Shown here piece by piece: positions 55,617 to 64,000 of a stretch of DNA of 64,000 nt. The stretch comes from an uncultured Gammaproteobacteria bacterium (GTDB taxonomy: Bacteria; Pseudomonadota; Gammaproteobacteria; Arenicellales; CAJQKF01). Location: NCBI GenBank assembly GCA_905478855.1, contig CAJQKF010000040.1, positions 1-64,000 of the forward strand, written 5' to 3'. The notes beneath the pieces are model-generated. The model made no database searches and was not told the DNA's origin. It saw only the letters and a list, made by a program, of their open reading frames with translations. Position numbers and translations under genes: made by a program. The first letter of the stretch is position 1. Each line of letters opens with the position of its first letter.

Positions 55617-57068
55617 ATGAGGCTGTCATCGATTTGCGATTTTAATTTTACCAAGGCTGTAGCGATCTCGAGCCTTATGCTCGTGTCGACGCTATGTGCG
55701 GCGGCTGCTGATCCGGATAATGCAATCGAACAATTACGCGAGGCGGGCAAGGCATTCTCCTCTGTTGCTCGCAAGGCCTCGCCGGCTGTTGTGTTTATTA
55801 GTGTGGAAAAAGTTGAAGAAGTTCGCTCAAGCCGACAACGTTCACCATTTGAGGACGAGTTCTTTAAACGGTTTTTTGATATACCCCCAGATAGTCAATC
55901 GAAACAACGATCTAAACAGAGAAAAGTAGCCGGCCAAGGGTCGGGGTTTGTTGTATCGTCTGATGGCTATATTGTTACCAATAATCATGTGGTTGGCGAT
56001 GCGGACGAAGTTCAAGTTCGATTTCAAGACGGCACGGAATATTCGGCAGAAATTGTCGGAACCGATAGTCGATCAGATGTTGCGGTAATCAAAATTGATG
56101 CAAAAAATTTGCCGGTTTTGGAGTTAGGTGACTCGGACGCTCTTGAGGTCGGGGAGTGGGTATTGGCAATCGGTAGTCCATTTGGATTATCTCATACACT
56201 CACTGCAGGCATAGTTAGCGCCAAGGGGCGAAGCAGTGTCGGTATTACTGATTACGAGAATTTCATTCAAACGGATGCTGCGATTAACCCCGGTAATTCT
56301 GGCGGACCGTTGGTTGATCTGAATAGTCGCGCAATAGGCATGAATACCGCAATTTTTAGTCGTAGTGGTGGGTACATGGGCATCGGTTTTGCTATTCCGA
56401 TTAATATGGTTCAAAACATTATGAACCAGCTTATAAATGATGGTCGAGTTACACGCGGGTTTTTGGGGGTATTAATTCAGAATTTAACCAATGAATTAGC
56501 TAACTCGTTCGGTTTGGAAAGTCAACGAGGTGTATTAATTGCCGAAGTGACGAAAGACAGTCCTGCTATGAATGCCGGTATGAAAGCTGGAGATGTGGTT
56601 GTTAAGTTCGATGAAAGAGACGTTACTGACGTCGGTACCTTCCGAAATCGAGTTAGTTTGGTTTACCCTGGTTCAGTTGTTTCGTTAATTGTCATCCGTG
56701 ATGGTAAGCAAAAAGTTCTGAACGTCACTATAGGCGAACTGCCTGAAAGTAGCGTTGCAGGATCTAAAGAGCCAGCTGTTGACTCATTGGATGAATTGGG
56801 TTTTTCAGTGCAGGATCTAACTGAAGAGTTGGCAGCGGGGTTTGGCTTGGAAGATCAAGCGGGTGTTGTGGTTACTGCTGTTGAAAATGAATCTAAAGCA
56901 TTTGATGCCGGATTACGTCCGGGCATGATTATTCAGGAATTAAATCGCACGTCGATAAATAATCTGACAGATTTCCGTTCAACATTAAAGGCCCTGAAAT
57001 CGTCAGATTCGTTACTTATGCTGGTTAGCGACCCTAACGGCACCCGCTATATCGCTATTCGGCGCTAA
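55617..57068 (+). CDS. Periplasmic serine protease, DegP/DegQ (HtrA) family
   Basis: Envelope quality-control protease and chaperone. I start it at the ATG at 55617 (483 aa), which has GGAG seven bases upstream; the TTG at 55581 would add 12 residues. Signal peptide to about residue 27 (ending CAAAADPD), trypsin-like domain with H124 (NNHVVGD), D154 (RSDVAVIKID) and S228 (GNSGGPLVD), then two PDZ domains (from about 280 and 380; GFLGVLIQNL and LGFSVQDLT). The choice between DegP, DegQ and MucD cannot be made here. Confidence 0.93.
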   Translation: MRLSSICDFNFTKAVAISSLMLVSTLCAAAADPDNAIEQLREAGKAFSSVARKASPAVVFISVEKVEEVRSSRQRSPFEDEFFKRFFDIPPDSQSKQRSKQRKVAGQGSGFVVSSDGYIVTNNHVVGDADEVQVRFQDGTEYSAEIVGTDSRSDVAVIKIDAKNLPVLELGDSDALEVGEWVLAIGSPFGLSHTLTAGIVSAKGRSSVGITDYENFIQTDAAINPGNSGGPLVDLNSRAIGMNTAIFSRSGGYMGIGFAIPINMVQNIMNQLINDGRVTRGFLGVLIQNLTNELANSFGLESQRGVLIAEVTKDSPAMNAGMKAGDVVVKFDERDVTDVGTFRNRVSLVYPGSVVSLIVIRDGKQKVLNVTIGELPESSVAGSKEPAVDSLDELGFSVQDLTEELAAGFGLEDQAGVVVTAVENESKAFDAGLRPGMIIQELNRTSINNLTDFRSTLKALKSSDSLLMLVSDPNGTRYIAIRR

Positions 57069-57090
57069 CCAGACTAATTATCGTAACTTA

Positions 57091-57124
57091 TTGGTCACTT
57101 TGAGCGCTAAGTCAGAGTGACCAA
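57091..57124. terminator. Inverted repeat between convergent degP-like and gor genes
   Basis: TTGGTCACT (57091-57099) and AGTGACCAA (57116-57124) are perfect nine-base arms, with TGA/TCA able to extend the stem inward. The gor stop codon is in the loop. No T-run follows on either strand, so it is at best a U-less bidirectional terminator or a 3'-end stabiliser. Confidence 0.4.
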
Positions 57125-58456
57125 CTCCTCTGCAGCGGTAGGATGAATCGCGACGGTATTGTCGAAATCTTGCTTTCGTGCACCCATTTTAACGGCTACT
57201 GCAAAGCCTTGAATTATTTCGTCTGCAGCGTCGCCCACAATATGACATCCAACAATTTTCTCATCTGACCCCATAGTTACGAGTTTGGCCACAGTGGGTG
57301 ACTTTCGCTCGGTAACCGCATAATACATATTAGTAAAATTGCTTTGGTAAACCTTAATGTTTGTAGCGCCGAATTCGTTAATAGCGTCGGCCTCACTCAT
57401 TCCTACAGTACCAATTGGAGGATGAGAGAAAATAACACTAGCGATAGTGTCATAATCCAAGCGAGATTCCGGTTTGTCGTTGAATAGCCTGTCTGCCAGT
57501 CGCCTTCCAGCCGCTATAGCAACGGGGGTCAGCTGAGCACGACCAGTTACATCACCCACCGCGTAAATTCCTTTCACTGAGGTGTTTTGGAAGCTATCTG
57601 TTTCAATATAACCTTTGCTATCACGTTGCACCTTTGCAACTTCGCAGCCAATGTTTTCAGATAGTGGTCCTCGTCCTATGGCCCAAATTAGCGAATCCAC
57701 GTTACTAATAACACTTTTATCATGAGCTTTAATTTCTAAACGTGCGCCATTATTCTCAATAGATTCAATGTGAGTATTAGTCTGAATGTTTATTCCTGAT
57801 TTTTTCATTTCAGACATGACAGTGGAACCTAATGTTGAATCAAACTCCCTGAGTAATTGATTTTTTCGAAGCAACATGGTGACTTTTGACCCTAGGCCAT
57901 GGAGTACTCCGGCAAGTTCTGTGGCAATATAACCGGCTCCAATGACAACAGCATGAGTTGGTAAATCTTCTAGCTCGAAAAAGCCATCGCTCGTAATGCC
58001 ATGATTCGCGCCAGGTATGTTCGGAACAATCGGGTAACCACCGGTGGCAATAAGTATATGCTTTGCTCGGTATTCTAGCCCGTTTACCGAGACAGTGTTC
58101 GAATTCATTAATCGCCCATGTCCCTGAATAACGGCGACATCTGAATTGCTTAGATTCCTTTCATAGATTTCGTTCAACCTGCCAATATATTTGTCGCGTC
58201 CTTTTTTTAAATGGGGCCAGCTAAAGTTTAGTTTGGTGACCTCAAATCCGTAGCCTGGAGCATCTTCAAGAAGTTCGGCTAAATGGGAGGCGTTCCACAT
58301 TACTTTTTTTGGTACACAGCCAACATTTACACACGTACCGCCCAATCGCCCCGACTCTACGATGGCTGTTCGTGCCCCGTGCGAGGCCGCTCTGCGTGCG
58401 GCAGCTATTCCACCACTCCCGGCACCAAGTACGATAAAATCAAATTCCTGTGACAC
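57107..58456 (-). CDS. gor: Glutathione-disulfide reductase
   Basis: NADPH-dependent reduction of oxidised glutathione. 449 residues from a GTG. FAD motif [16 protein letters not shown] at the start, the redox pair in [13 protein letters not shown] near residue 39, the second Rossmann motif [15 protein letters not shown] with an Arg-containing loop ([12 protein letters not shown]) as in NADPH-specific enzymes, and the dimer-interface end [12 protein letters not shown]. This supports Gor over lipoamide or mercuric reductase. Confidence 0.94.
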   Translation of the reverse strand: MSQEFDFIVLGAGSGGIAAARRAASHGARTAIVESGRLGGTCVNVGCVPKKVMWNASHLAELLEDAPGYGFEVTKLNFSWPHLKKGRDKYIGRLNEIYERNLSNSDVAVIQGHGRLMNSNTVSVNGLEYRAKHILIATGGYPIVPNIPGANHGITSDGFFELEDLPTHAVVIGAGYIATELAGVLHGLGSKVTMLLRKNQLLREFDSTLGSTVMSEMKKSGINIQTNTHIESIENNGARLEIKAHDKSVISNVDSLIWAIGRGPLSENIGCEVAKVQRDSKGYIETDSFQNTSVKGIYAVGDVTGRAQLTPVAIAAGRRLADRLFNDKPESRLDYDTIASVIFSHPPIGTVGMSEADAINEFGATNIKVYQSNFTNMYYAVTERKSPTVAKLVTMGSDEKIVGCHIVGDAADEIIQGFAVAVKMGARKQDFDNTVAIHPTAAEELVTLT

Positions 58457-58567
58457 TAATTATGTCTCCGCTAATGTTTATGACGAATGGGTAATTACCA
58501 CCGTACCGACTAGTTCGTGTAATAATCGTCCCGATTAATTTATTATAACCAAAGTTTTTATATTTTT

Positions 58568-60613
58568 ATGACTGCCCCTAACCCACTTCTTGACAGTGTT
58601 GGACTGCCGAAGTTCAACGAAATCAAAGTATCACATATACGACCGGCAGTAGATGCTGTCTTATCTAGTAATCGAGAAAATATTAAAGTATTGAAAACGA
58701 TGACTCAGATGCCCGATTGGATAAGCTTTGTCCAACCATTGGAGGACCTAGAGGATTATCTCAGCCGAGTGTGGTCGCCAATATCCCACTTGAATAGTGT
58801 CGCAGATAATGAAGAACTACGAATCGTATATGAGGACTGCATCGCTTTGCTTAGCGCTTATTATACTGAGGTAGGTCAGAATAAAAGATTGTTTGAGAAA
58901 TTTACGAAAATCAAGAATGACGCGGGGTTTTCCAAATTAAAAAAAGAACAGCAAAAAGTAGTAGATAATAATATTCGGGATTTCAGGCTTTCCGGCGTCG
59001 ATCTTGATGATGATAGTAAGGTACGTTTTGCCGAGATTAGTGAGCAGATTTCCAGCCTCAGCAATATATTCAGCAAAAACGTTCTGGATTGTACGGATAA
59101 GTGGTCGATGATCATATCTAATGCTGCGGATCTATCGGGTTTACCGGAGTCTGCTATGGCAATGGCCGCCCAGGAAGCTAAAAATGTAGGTGAATCCGGA
59201 TGGCGATTCACGTTAAAAGCACCATCGCTCATCCCCTTTCTTACCTATGCCGAAAATCGAGACTTGCGTAAAAAGCTTTACAAGGCATATGTAACCCGAG
59301 CGAGTGAGCTGGGACCTCATTGCAAAGACTATGACAATAGCTCGATAATTGAGGATATATTGCGTTTGCGTGCTGAACAGGCCGAATTGCTTGGTTTTGA
59401 GAATTATGCCGAATACTCGCTTCAAGCGAAAATGGCAAAAGATGTGACTCAGGTTGAAAAATTCTTATTTGATCTTGCTGAACGAGCTCGAGGTGCTGCA
59501 CTAGAAGAACTCGAGGAGCTGAAGCAGTTTGCGAAAATTAATGGTCATGCTGGTGATCTTGAAGCATGGGATCTCTCATTTTATTCCGAGAAACTAAAAC
59601 AAAACAAATTTGATCTCAGTGATGAGCAGCTACGTCCTTGGTTTCCGCTGCCAACCGTTCTTAACGGATTATTCTCTGTTGTGAGTCGATTGTTTTCCAT
59701 TACGGTTCGACCCTGTGAGAATGTTCAAGTCTGGCACCCTGATGTGCAGACATTTGAGTTGCTTGATTCCGGTGGGGAAATTCGTGGCCAATTTTTTGTT
59801 GATTTATATGCCAGGGAAAAGAAAAGGGGAGGTGCATGGATGGCGGATTGTGTTAGTCGCAGGCGTGTATCGGACTCTGTTCAGATACCGGTTGCGTTCT
59901 TGGTTTGTAATTTCACACCGCCAGTTGGGGATAAACCTGCTCTATTAACTCACGATGAGGTGTTAACACTGTTTCATGAGTTTGGACATGGCCTGCATCA
60001 TATGTTGACGAAAGTTGACTATGTGTCCATATCTGGAATTAATGGTGTTGAATGGGATGCGGTTGAATTGCCTAGTCAATTTTTGGAAAATTGGTGTTGG
60101 GAAGCAGATGCTCTTGAAATGTTTTCTGGACATTATAAAAGTGGCGAGGTGCTGCCGGTAGAAATGTTGGATAAAATGAAAGCGGGTAAAAATTATCATG
60201 CCGCGATGCAAATGTTACGGCAGGTTGAGTTTTCATTGTTCGACTTATCGTTACATAGTGGGTACCCATCAATTCCAGGTGAGACTGCGATGACTGTGTT
60301 GCAGCGAATCAGGCGTGAAGTATCGGTAGTCGAAGCCCCAGAATTCAATCGATTTCCACATAGCTTTGGTCATATTTTCAGTGGCGGATATGCGGCTGGT
60401 TACTATAGCTACAAATGGGCAGAGGTTTTGTCGGCTGACGCGTTTAGTAAGTTTGAAGAGACCGGTATTTTTAATCAAGACACCGGAAATTCATTCCTTT
60501 CATGTATTCTTGAGAAAGGCGGATCAGATTCAGCGATGAATTTATTTACCGAGTTCCGAGGTAGAGAACCCGATGCTTCGGCTCTTTTCCGTCATTGCGG
60601 ATTGTCTGCGTAG
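58568..60613 (+). CDS. prlC: Oligopeptidase A (M3 zinc metallopeptidase)
   Basis: Cytoplasmic peptidase that clears signal peptides and short peptides. 681 residues, as usual. Zinc motif H470-E-F-G-H474 lies in LFHEFGHGLHHML, followed by the third-ligand helix SQFLENWCWE, and AGYYSYKWAEVLSADAF near the end. N terminus NPLLDSVGLPKFNEIKVSHIRPAV matches the family. Divergent from gor, whose start is 111 bases away. Confidence 0.95.
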   Translation: MTAPNPLLDSVGLPKFNEIKVSHIRPAVDAVLSSNRENIKVLKTMTQMPDWISFVQPLEDLEDYLSRVWSPISHLNSVADNEELRIVYEDCIALLSAYYTEVGQNKRLFEKFTKIKNDAGFSKLKKEQQKVVDNNIRDFRLSGVDLDDDSKVRFAEISEQISSLSNIFSKNVLDCTDKWSMIISNAADLSGLPESAMAMAAQEAKNVGESGWRFTLKAPSLIPFLTYAENRDLRKKLYKAYVTRASELGPHCKDYDNSSIIEDILRLRAEQAELLGFENYAEYSLQAKMAKDVTQVEKFLFDLAERARGAALEELEELKQFAKINGHAGDLEAWDLSFYSEKLKQNKFDLSDEQLRPWFPLPTVLNGLFSVVSRLFSITVRPCENVQVWHPDVQTFELLDSGGEIRGQFFVDLYAREKKRGGAWMADCVSRRRVSDSVQIPVAFLVCNFTPPVGDKPALLTHDEVLTLFHEFGHGLHHMLTKVDYVSISGINGVEWDAVELPSQFLENWCWEADALEMFSGHYKSGEVLPVEMLDKMKAGKNYHAAMQMLRQVEFSLFDLSLHSGYPSIPGETAMTVLQRIRREVSVVEAPEFNRFPHSFGHIFSGGYAAGYYSYKWAEVLSADAFSKFEETGIFNQDTGNSFLSCILEKGGSDSAMNLFTEFRGREPDASALFRHCGLSA

Positions 60614-60640
60614 TGAGCTAGAACTATGGAGATACGATTT

Positions 60641-61153
60641 ATGAAGATACTGTTCACGGCATTAGCCTTGGTTTTTGCATCGTCTTTAGTGGCTCAGGGA
60701 AAGCTGTATAAAGTCACGGACGAGTATGGAAATGTTTCGTATCAAGATACCCGACCGTCCAATACTGATAGCTATGAGGAATCAGCGTTGGACCCTGTTC
60801 CGGTAGACGAGGGAAGTAAGCGCAGAGTAGACCTACTGCTGGCGGAACAGAATTTTCCGTTAATCTTGTTTAGTGTGAAGAAGTGTGATGCGTGTGATTT
60901 TGTGCGTTGGTTCTTGCAAAATAGGGATGTACCTTTTGAAGAACTCGATGTCGAGATGGATGTCAAAAACCAATTTAAATTACACGAAGCTACAGGAGAA
61001 TATAGGGTGCCAGTGTTGCTGGTGGGGGACCAAGTACAATCAGGTTTCGACAGTCAGACGTTAACTCGGGCTCTGGTTGATGCCGGCTATATCTATCCGG
61101 ATGAACCTGAAGCAATTACTGTAGAAGAGAATACGCCGTTGGATAGTAATTAA
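60641..61153 (+). CDS. Exported DUF4124 plus glutaredoxin-like protein
   Basis: 170 residues from the ATG at 60641, which has GGAG nine bases upstream (an ATG at 60626 adds five). Signal peptide to about residue 19, then a DUF4124-type segment (KLYKVTDEYGNVSYQDTRP) and a glutaredoxin-like domain (about 70-155) with the C82-DA-C85 active site in LFSVKKCDACDFVRWFL and a cis-Pro segment YRVPVLLVGD. Expected to act on disulfides outside the cytoplasm, where glutathione is scarce, so the electron donor is unclear. Lies 27 bases after prlC. Confidence 0.82.
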   Translation: MKILFTALALVFASSLVAQGKLYKVTDEYGNVSYQDTRPSNTDSYEESALDPVPVDEGSKRRVDLLLAEQNFPLILFSVKKCDACDFVRWFLQNRDVPFEELDVEMDVKNQFKLHEATGEYRVPVLLVGDQVQSGFDSQTLTRALVDAGYIYPDEPEAITVEENTPLDSN

Positions 61154-61264
61154 AGTTTGATAATCTTTCAGTATTCAATGCCATAAATAACCAGTGAATA
61201 CGGAATTATTCTGGACGGCTTGGGGCTAATCGTGGTGCTCGATTTATCGGTTAAGATTTTATTT

Positions 61265-63124
61265 ATGTATAGCTCGTTAGTGCGTATCGTCTCATTTACC
61301 ACAATCAGTTTTTTCTTGTGTTTACATGCCCAAGGAAACAGTTTGAAAAACCATCCAAGCCCATATTTGGCGCTTCATGGAAATGACCCGGTTGAATGGA
61401 ATGACTGGCAGGCAAATACTGCACAAAAAGCACGTGATGAGGACCGTCTTTTGTTTTTTTCAGTGGGCTATTTTTCTTGCCACTGGTGTCATGTCATGCA
61501 GAGAGAAAGTTATAAAAATCCAGACATAGCGCGCTTTATTAATAAGCATTATATTCCAGTGAAAATTGATCGCGAGCTGGAACCGGCTCTTGATGCGCGT
61601 TTAATTGAGTTTACGCAAAATACTGAGCAGAGAGCGGGATGGCCATTAAATGTCTTCATTACCCCTGAAGGACATCCCTTATTTTCAGCTTTATATATGC
61701 CCCCGGAGAAGTTTAAGCAAGTTTTGGAAAGGGTAAACCAAGTTTGGCAAGAAGATCGGAATCGGCTGAGGTACTTGGCTTCTAAAATTAATGAGGTTCA
61801 GATTTCCGACGCTGACAAATTGCTTGATAAAGATCGTGCAGCGCAAATGGAAAATCTTTTTCTTCAACAGGCGAGAAGTTTTCATGATGAGTTTGAAGGC
61901 GGTTTCGGTTCGCAAAATAAGTTTCCGCACACGCCCGCTTTGTTTTATTTATTGGAGATTGCCGAGAATAAAGAGTCGCTTGAAATAGATGAAATTTTAA
62001 AAGTAACGCTTGATGCAATGGCCAACAATGGATTATTTGACCATGTTGGTGGAGGCTTCTTTAGGTATTCAGTCGATCCCTCGTGGAGTATTCCGCATTT
62101 TGAGAAAATGCTATATGACAATGCAGAACTTGCGCGTCTTTATTGGCTTGCCGATGAGCTCTATCCTGATCGTGGCTACAAAATAATTGCGCAACGTACT
62201 TTTGAGTTTATGTCGAGAGACATGAGTACCGCTCAAGGGGCATTAGTTGCTTCATTTTCTGCAGTCGATGATAAGGATATTGAAGGCGGCTATTATTTAT
62301 GGGACGAGCCACAGTTACTATCGGTATTAGGTGAAGAAAATAGTCAATTGCTAAAAGCGCATTGTTATGTTTATGGAACGCCGCAGTTAGCTGGAGGGCA
62401 TCATCTGCGTTGTTCCAGAGATGTTATGGCGGAGGCGGCTGAGATGACTATTTCTGAGGAAGAGGCGGCTGAACGAATTGCCGACTCGCTTGAATTGCTT
62501 CGCAAGCATCGTGAGGCGAAGCGGGTATTGCCGGTGGATACCAAGTTACTTGCCGGTTGGAATGGTCTGGCGTTAAGTGCATTTTGTGCCGCATCCGATG
62601 ATCAGGATAATCCCCAATTTAGGCGCACTGCGGACAGCATCAAAAATTACCTAACCGAAACCCTATGGCGAAATATGCGCTTGTCCAGAGCTATGGACGG
62701 CAAAAATTCAATTGGCAGTGCGTCGATCGAGGATTATGCATACGTTGCAAGAGGGCTTTGGGATTACGCGGTACTTACCGGAAATGATGAAGATTTTGCC
62801 TTGGCTAGGCAGGTTCATCAGGTTGGCTGGGCTTTATATCGAGATGGCAACGGCTGGCGAAGCACGAAGAAGACGTTGTTAGCAGAAGCTCCGCCCAAAG
62901 AGCTGTTTACTGATAGTCCTTTAGTATCGCCCGCATCGGCTTTGTCGATGCTTGGATTGGATATTGCAAAGCACTATGGCGATAATGAGATTGTTGAACG
63001 CACCCGACAGGCACTAAGTCGCGGGTGGGATAGTATCGAGCAACATGCATTTTTCTACGCAAGTCATATTCAGGCACAGAACCACCTCGCACGTTTTTTG
63101 GAGAAAGAAACTGTGATTCAGTAA
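61265..63124 (+). CDS. DUF255 / YyaL-type thioredoxin-fold protein
   Basis: About 620 residues. The ATG at 61265 begins a signal-peptide-like stretch (to about residue 24, CLHAQGNS); an open TTG at 61220 is less likely. The N-terminal DUF255 domain has NHPSPYLALHGNDPVEW and the CxxC in GYFSCHWCHVMQRESY near residue 73, then GWPLNVFITPEGHPLF. The rest is an alpha/alpha-barrel region with DHVGGGFFRYSVDPSWSIPHFEKMLYDNA. This family includes SPATA20/YyaL; its biochemical role is not well defined. An exported form next to a Grx-like exported protein suggests envelope redox work. Confidence 0.85.
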   Translation: MYSSLVRIVSFTTISFFLCLHAQGNSLKNHPSPYLALHGNDPVEWNDWQANTAQKARDEDRLLFFSVGYFSCHWCHVMQRESYKNPDIARFINKHYIPVKIDRELEPALDARLIEFTQNTEQRAGWPLNVFITPEGHPLFSALYMPPEKFKQVLERVNQVWQEDRNRLRYLASKINEVQISDADKLLDKDRAAQMENLFLQQARSFHDEFEGGFGSQNKFPHTPALFYLLEIAENKESLEIDEILKVTLDAMANNGLFDHVGGGFFRYSVDPSWSIPHFEKMLYDNAELARLYWLADELYPDRGYKIIAQRTFEFMSRDMSTAQGALVASFSAVDDKDIEGGYYLWDEPQLLSVLGEENSQLLKAHCYVYGTPQLAGGHHLRCSRDVMAEAAEMTISEEEAAERIADSLELLRKHREAKRVLPVDTKLLAGWNGLALSAFCAASDDQDNPQFRRTADSIKNYLTETLWRNMRLSRAMDGKNSIGSASIEDYAYVARGLWDYAVLTGNDEDFALARQVHQVGWALYRDGNGWRSTKKTLLAEAPPKELFTDSPLVSPASALSMLGLDIAKHYGDNEIVERTRQALSRGWDSIEQHAFFYASHIQAQNHLARFLEKETVIQ

Positions 63125-63289
63125 CTTAATTATCCAAGGATCTGATTTTTCGCAGGTGAGCTATCAATTTTCTGTTCTACGCTGTTGAGCTAGCCCTGAA
63201 TTTTTATGCATGCAATAACACTAAGACAGCTGGAAAAAATATAGTTCAAGCAGTAGACTTCAGCGCCCCCATATTCTCAGAACTTTATC

Positions 63290-64000
63290 TTGAAATTAAA
63301 TCCTGCTCAGAAACAAGCTGTCGCTCACAGCGGTAGCCCTGTTTTAGTGTTGGCGGGTGCTGGAAGTGGCAAAACGGGTGTAATTACAAAAAGAATTGTT
63401 ACTTTAATTTCGGATGGGACTGTTAATCCAGAAAATATTTACGCGGTAACGTTTACGAATAAGGCTGCAAGAGAAATGCAGCATCGAGTAGCGTCGCAAA
63501 TGACCTCCATGCCGAAAGGGCGTCGGCATCGCCCAGTTATTTCGACATTTCATCGACTTGGCCTGACTATCTTATCTGCCGAAGCAGAGCATATTGGTAT
63601 CAAGAAGGGCTTCAGTATTGTGGATAGTCGCGATGCTGTGGCCATTATCGGAGACTTGTTGCAGAGAGAGTTTGGCGTGCGAGCGGATCAAGCCGAATCT
63701 GTGCGTAATGCCATTTCAGCACTTAAGAATAATAGCGGTGTTAGCAGTGATGTGCCAGATAACATCGCTAAAGTCCGAATGGCTTATGATCGATATCTTC
63801 GTGTTTGTAATGCAGTCGATCTAGATGACATGATTACCTTGCCGGTGCAATTGCTCTCAGAAAACTCGGACGTTAGAAATCGGTGGCGCAGCAAAATTCA
63901 TTATTTACTCGTTGATGAATATCAGGATACTAATGATACTCAGTATGAGATGGTCAAACTATTAGCGGGTAGCGGTAGTGGGTTGATGGCTGTGGGCGAT
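63290..64000 (+). CDS. rep: ATP-dependent DNA helicase Rep (5' part, cut by window end)
   Basis: UvrD/Rep-family superfamily 1 helicase that clears proteins from DNA ahead of replication forks. The 237 codons present include the Q motif LNPAQKQAV, Walker A GAGSGKT (residues 23-29), TFTNKAAREM, STFHRLGL and Walker B LLVDEYQDTNDTQYE near 213. Wording is closer to Rep than UvrD (for example FSIVDSRD, VDLDDM, DEYQDTN). Start is a TTG with no clear ribosome-binding site. Confidence 0.93.
   Translation, partial: MKLNPAQKQAVAHSGSPVLVLAGAGSGKTGVITKRIVTLISDGTVNPENIYAVTFTNKAAREMQHRVASQMTSMPKGRRHRPVISTFHRLGLTILSAEAEHIGIKKGFSIVDSRDAVAIIGDLLQREFGVRADQAESVRNAISALKNNSGVSSDVPDNIAKVRMAYDRYLRVCNAVDLDDMITLPVQLLSENSDVRNRWRSKIHYLLVDEYQDTNDTQYEMVKLLAGSGSGLMAVGD

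Noticed and set aside
1-64000. tRNA genes, insertion sequences, prophage or CRISPR
   Set aside because: I saw no cloverleaf with a TTCRA loop, no transposase or terminal inverted repeats, no integrase and no regularly spaced repeats.

Overview
This is a stretch of core chromosome from a Gammaproteobacterium. The evidence is a class A RNase P RNA directly upstream of mraZ, a near-complete division and cell-wall (dcw) cluster, a MurE carrying the DNPR signature of the meso-diaminopimelate enzyme, lipid A and LPS genes (lpxC, lptE), and the order leuS-lptE-holA-proA-nadD-rsfS-rlmH-maf-rng found in many gammaproteobacteria. Base composition looks moderate (mid-40s % GC by eye, not computed). I see no phage, insertion sequence, CRISPR array, rRNA or tRNA. 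I could not place the genus.

Layout. 0.2-5.2 kb: a dimethylglycine/sarcosine dehydrogenase-like gene on the minus strand, divergent from a NodU/CmcH carbamoyltransferase paired with an SxtJ-type membrane protein. 5.2-5.6 kb: rnpB. 5.7-23.4 kb: mraZ-rsmH-ftsL-ftsI-murE-murF-mraY-murD-ftsW-murG-murC-murB-ftsQ-ftsA-ftsZ, a terminator, a structured leader, then lpxC. The cluster has its own sigma70-like promoter with MraZ-type repeats, and ddl is missing from its usual place between murB and ftsQ. 23.7-35 kb: leuS through rng, then a small exported protein, a nitrilase-family amidase and a D-cysteine desulfhydrase-like enzyme. 35-41.2 kb: mostly minus strand, with a histidinol-phosphatase-like enzyme, avtA, prc and mtnA, plus a plus-strand Nudix hydrolase. 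41.3-47.7 kb: a decayed enoyl-CoA hydratase, not present as an intact frame, divergent from a propionate operon (prpE, methylmalonyl-CoA mutase, pccB) that takes propionate to succinyl-CoA.

47.7-55.5 kb is the most accessory-looking part. Two different class III adenylate/guanylate cyclases flank two tandem MurG-like (COG4671-type) glycosyltransferases, a divergent glutathione-synthetase-like ATP-grasp ligase and a GNAT acetyltransferase split by a one-base shift in an A7 run. This block is my best candidate for an undescribed pathway, although each protein family is known. 55.6-64 kb: a DegP/DegQ-type protease, glutathione reductase, oligopeptidase A, an exported DUF4124-glutaredoxin-like protein, a DUF255 (YyaL-type) thioredoxin-fold protein and the 5' part of rep, cut by the window edge.

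The genes fall into envelope growth and division, envelope proteolysis (Prc, DegP), propionate use, thiol redox (gor, Grx-like, DUF255, GshB-like) and cyclic-nucleotide signalling. Several intergenic spaces hold clear inverted or direct repeats, listed separately.
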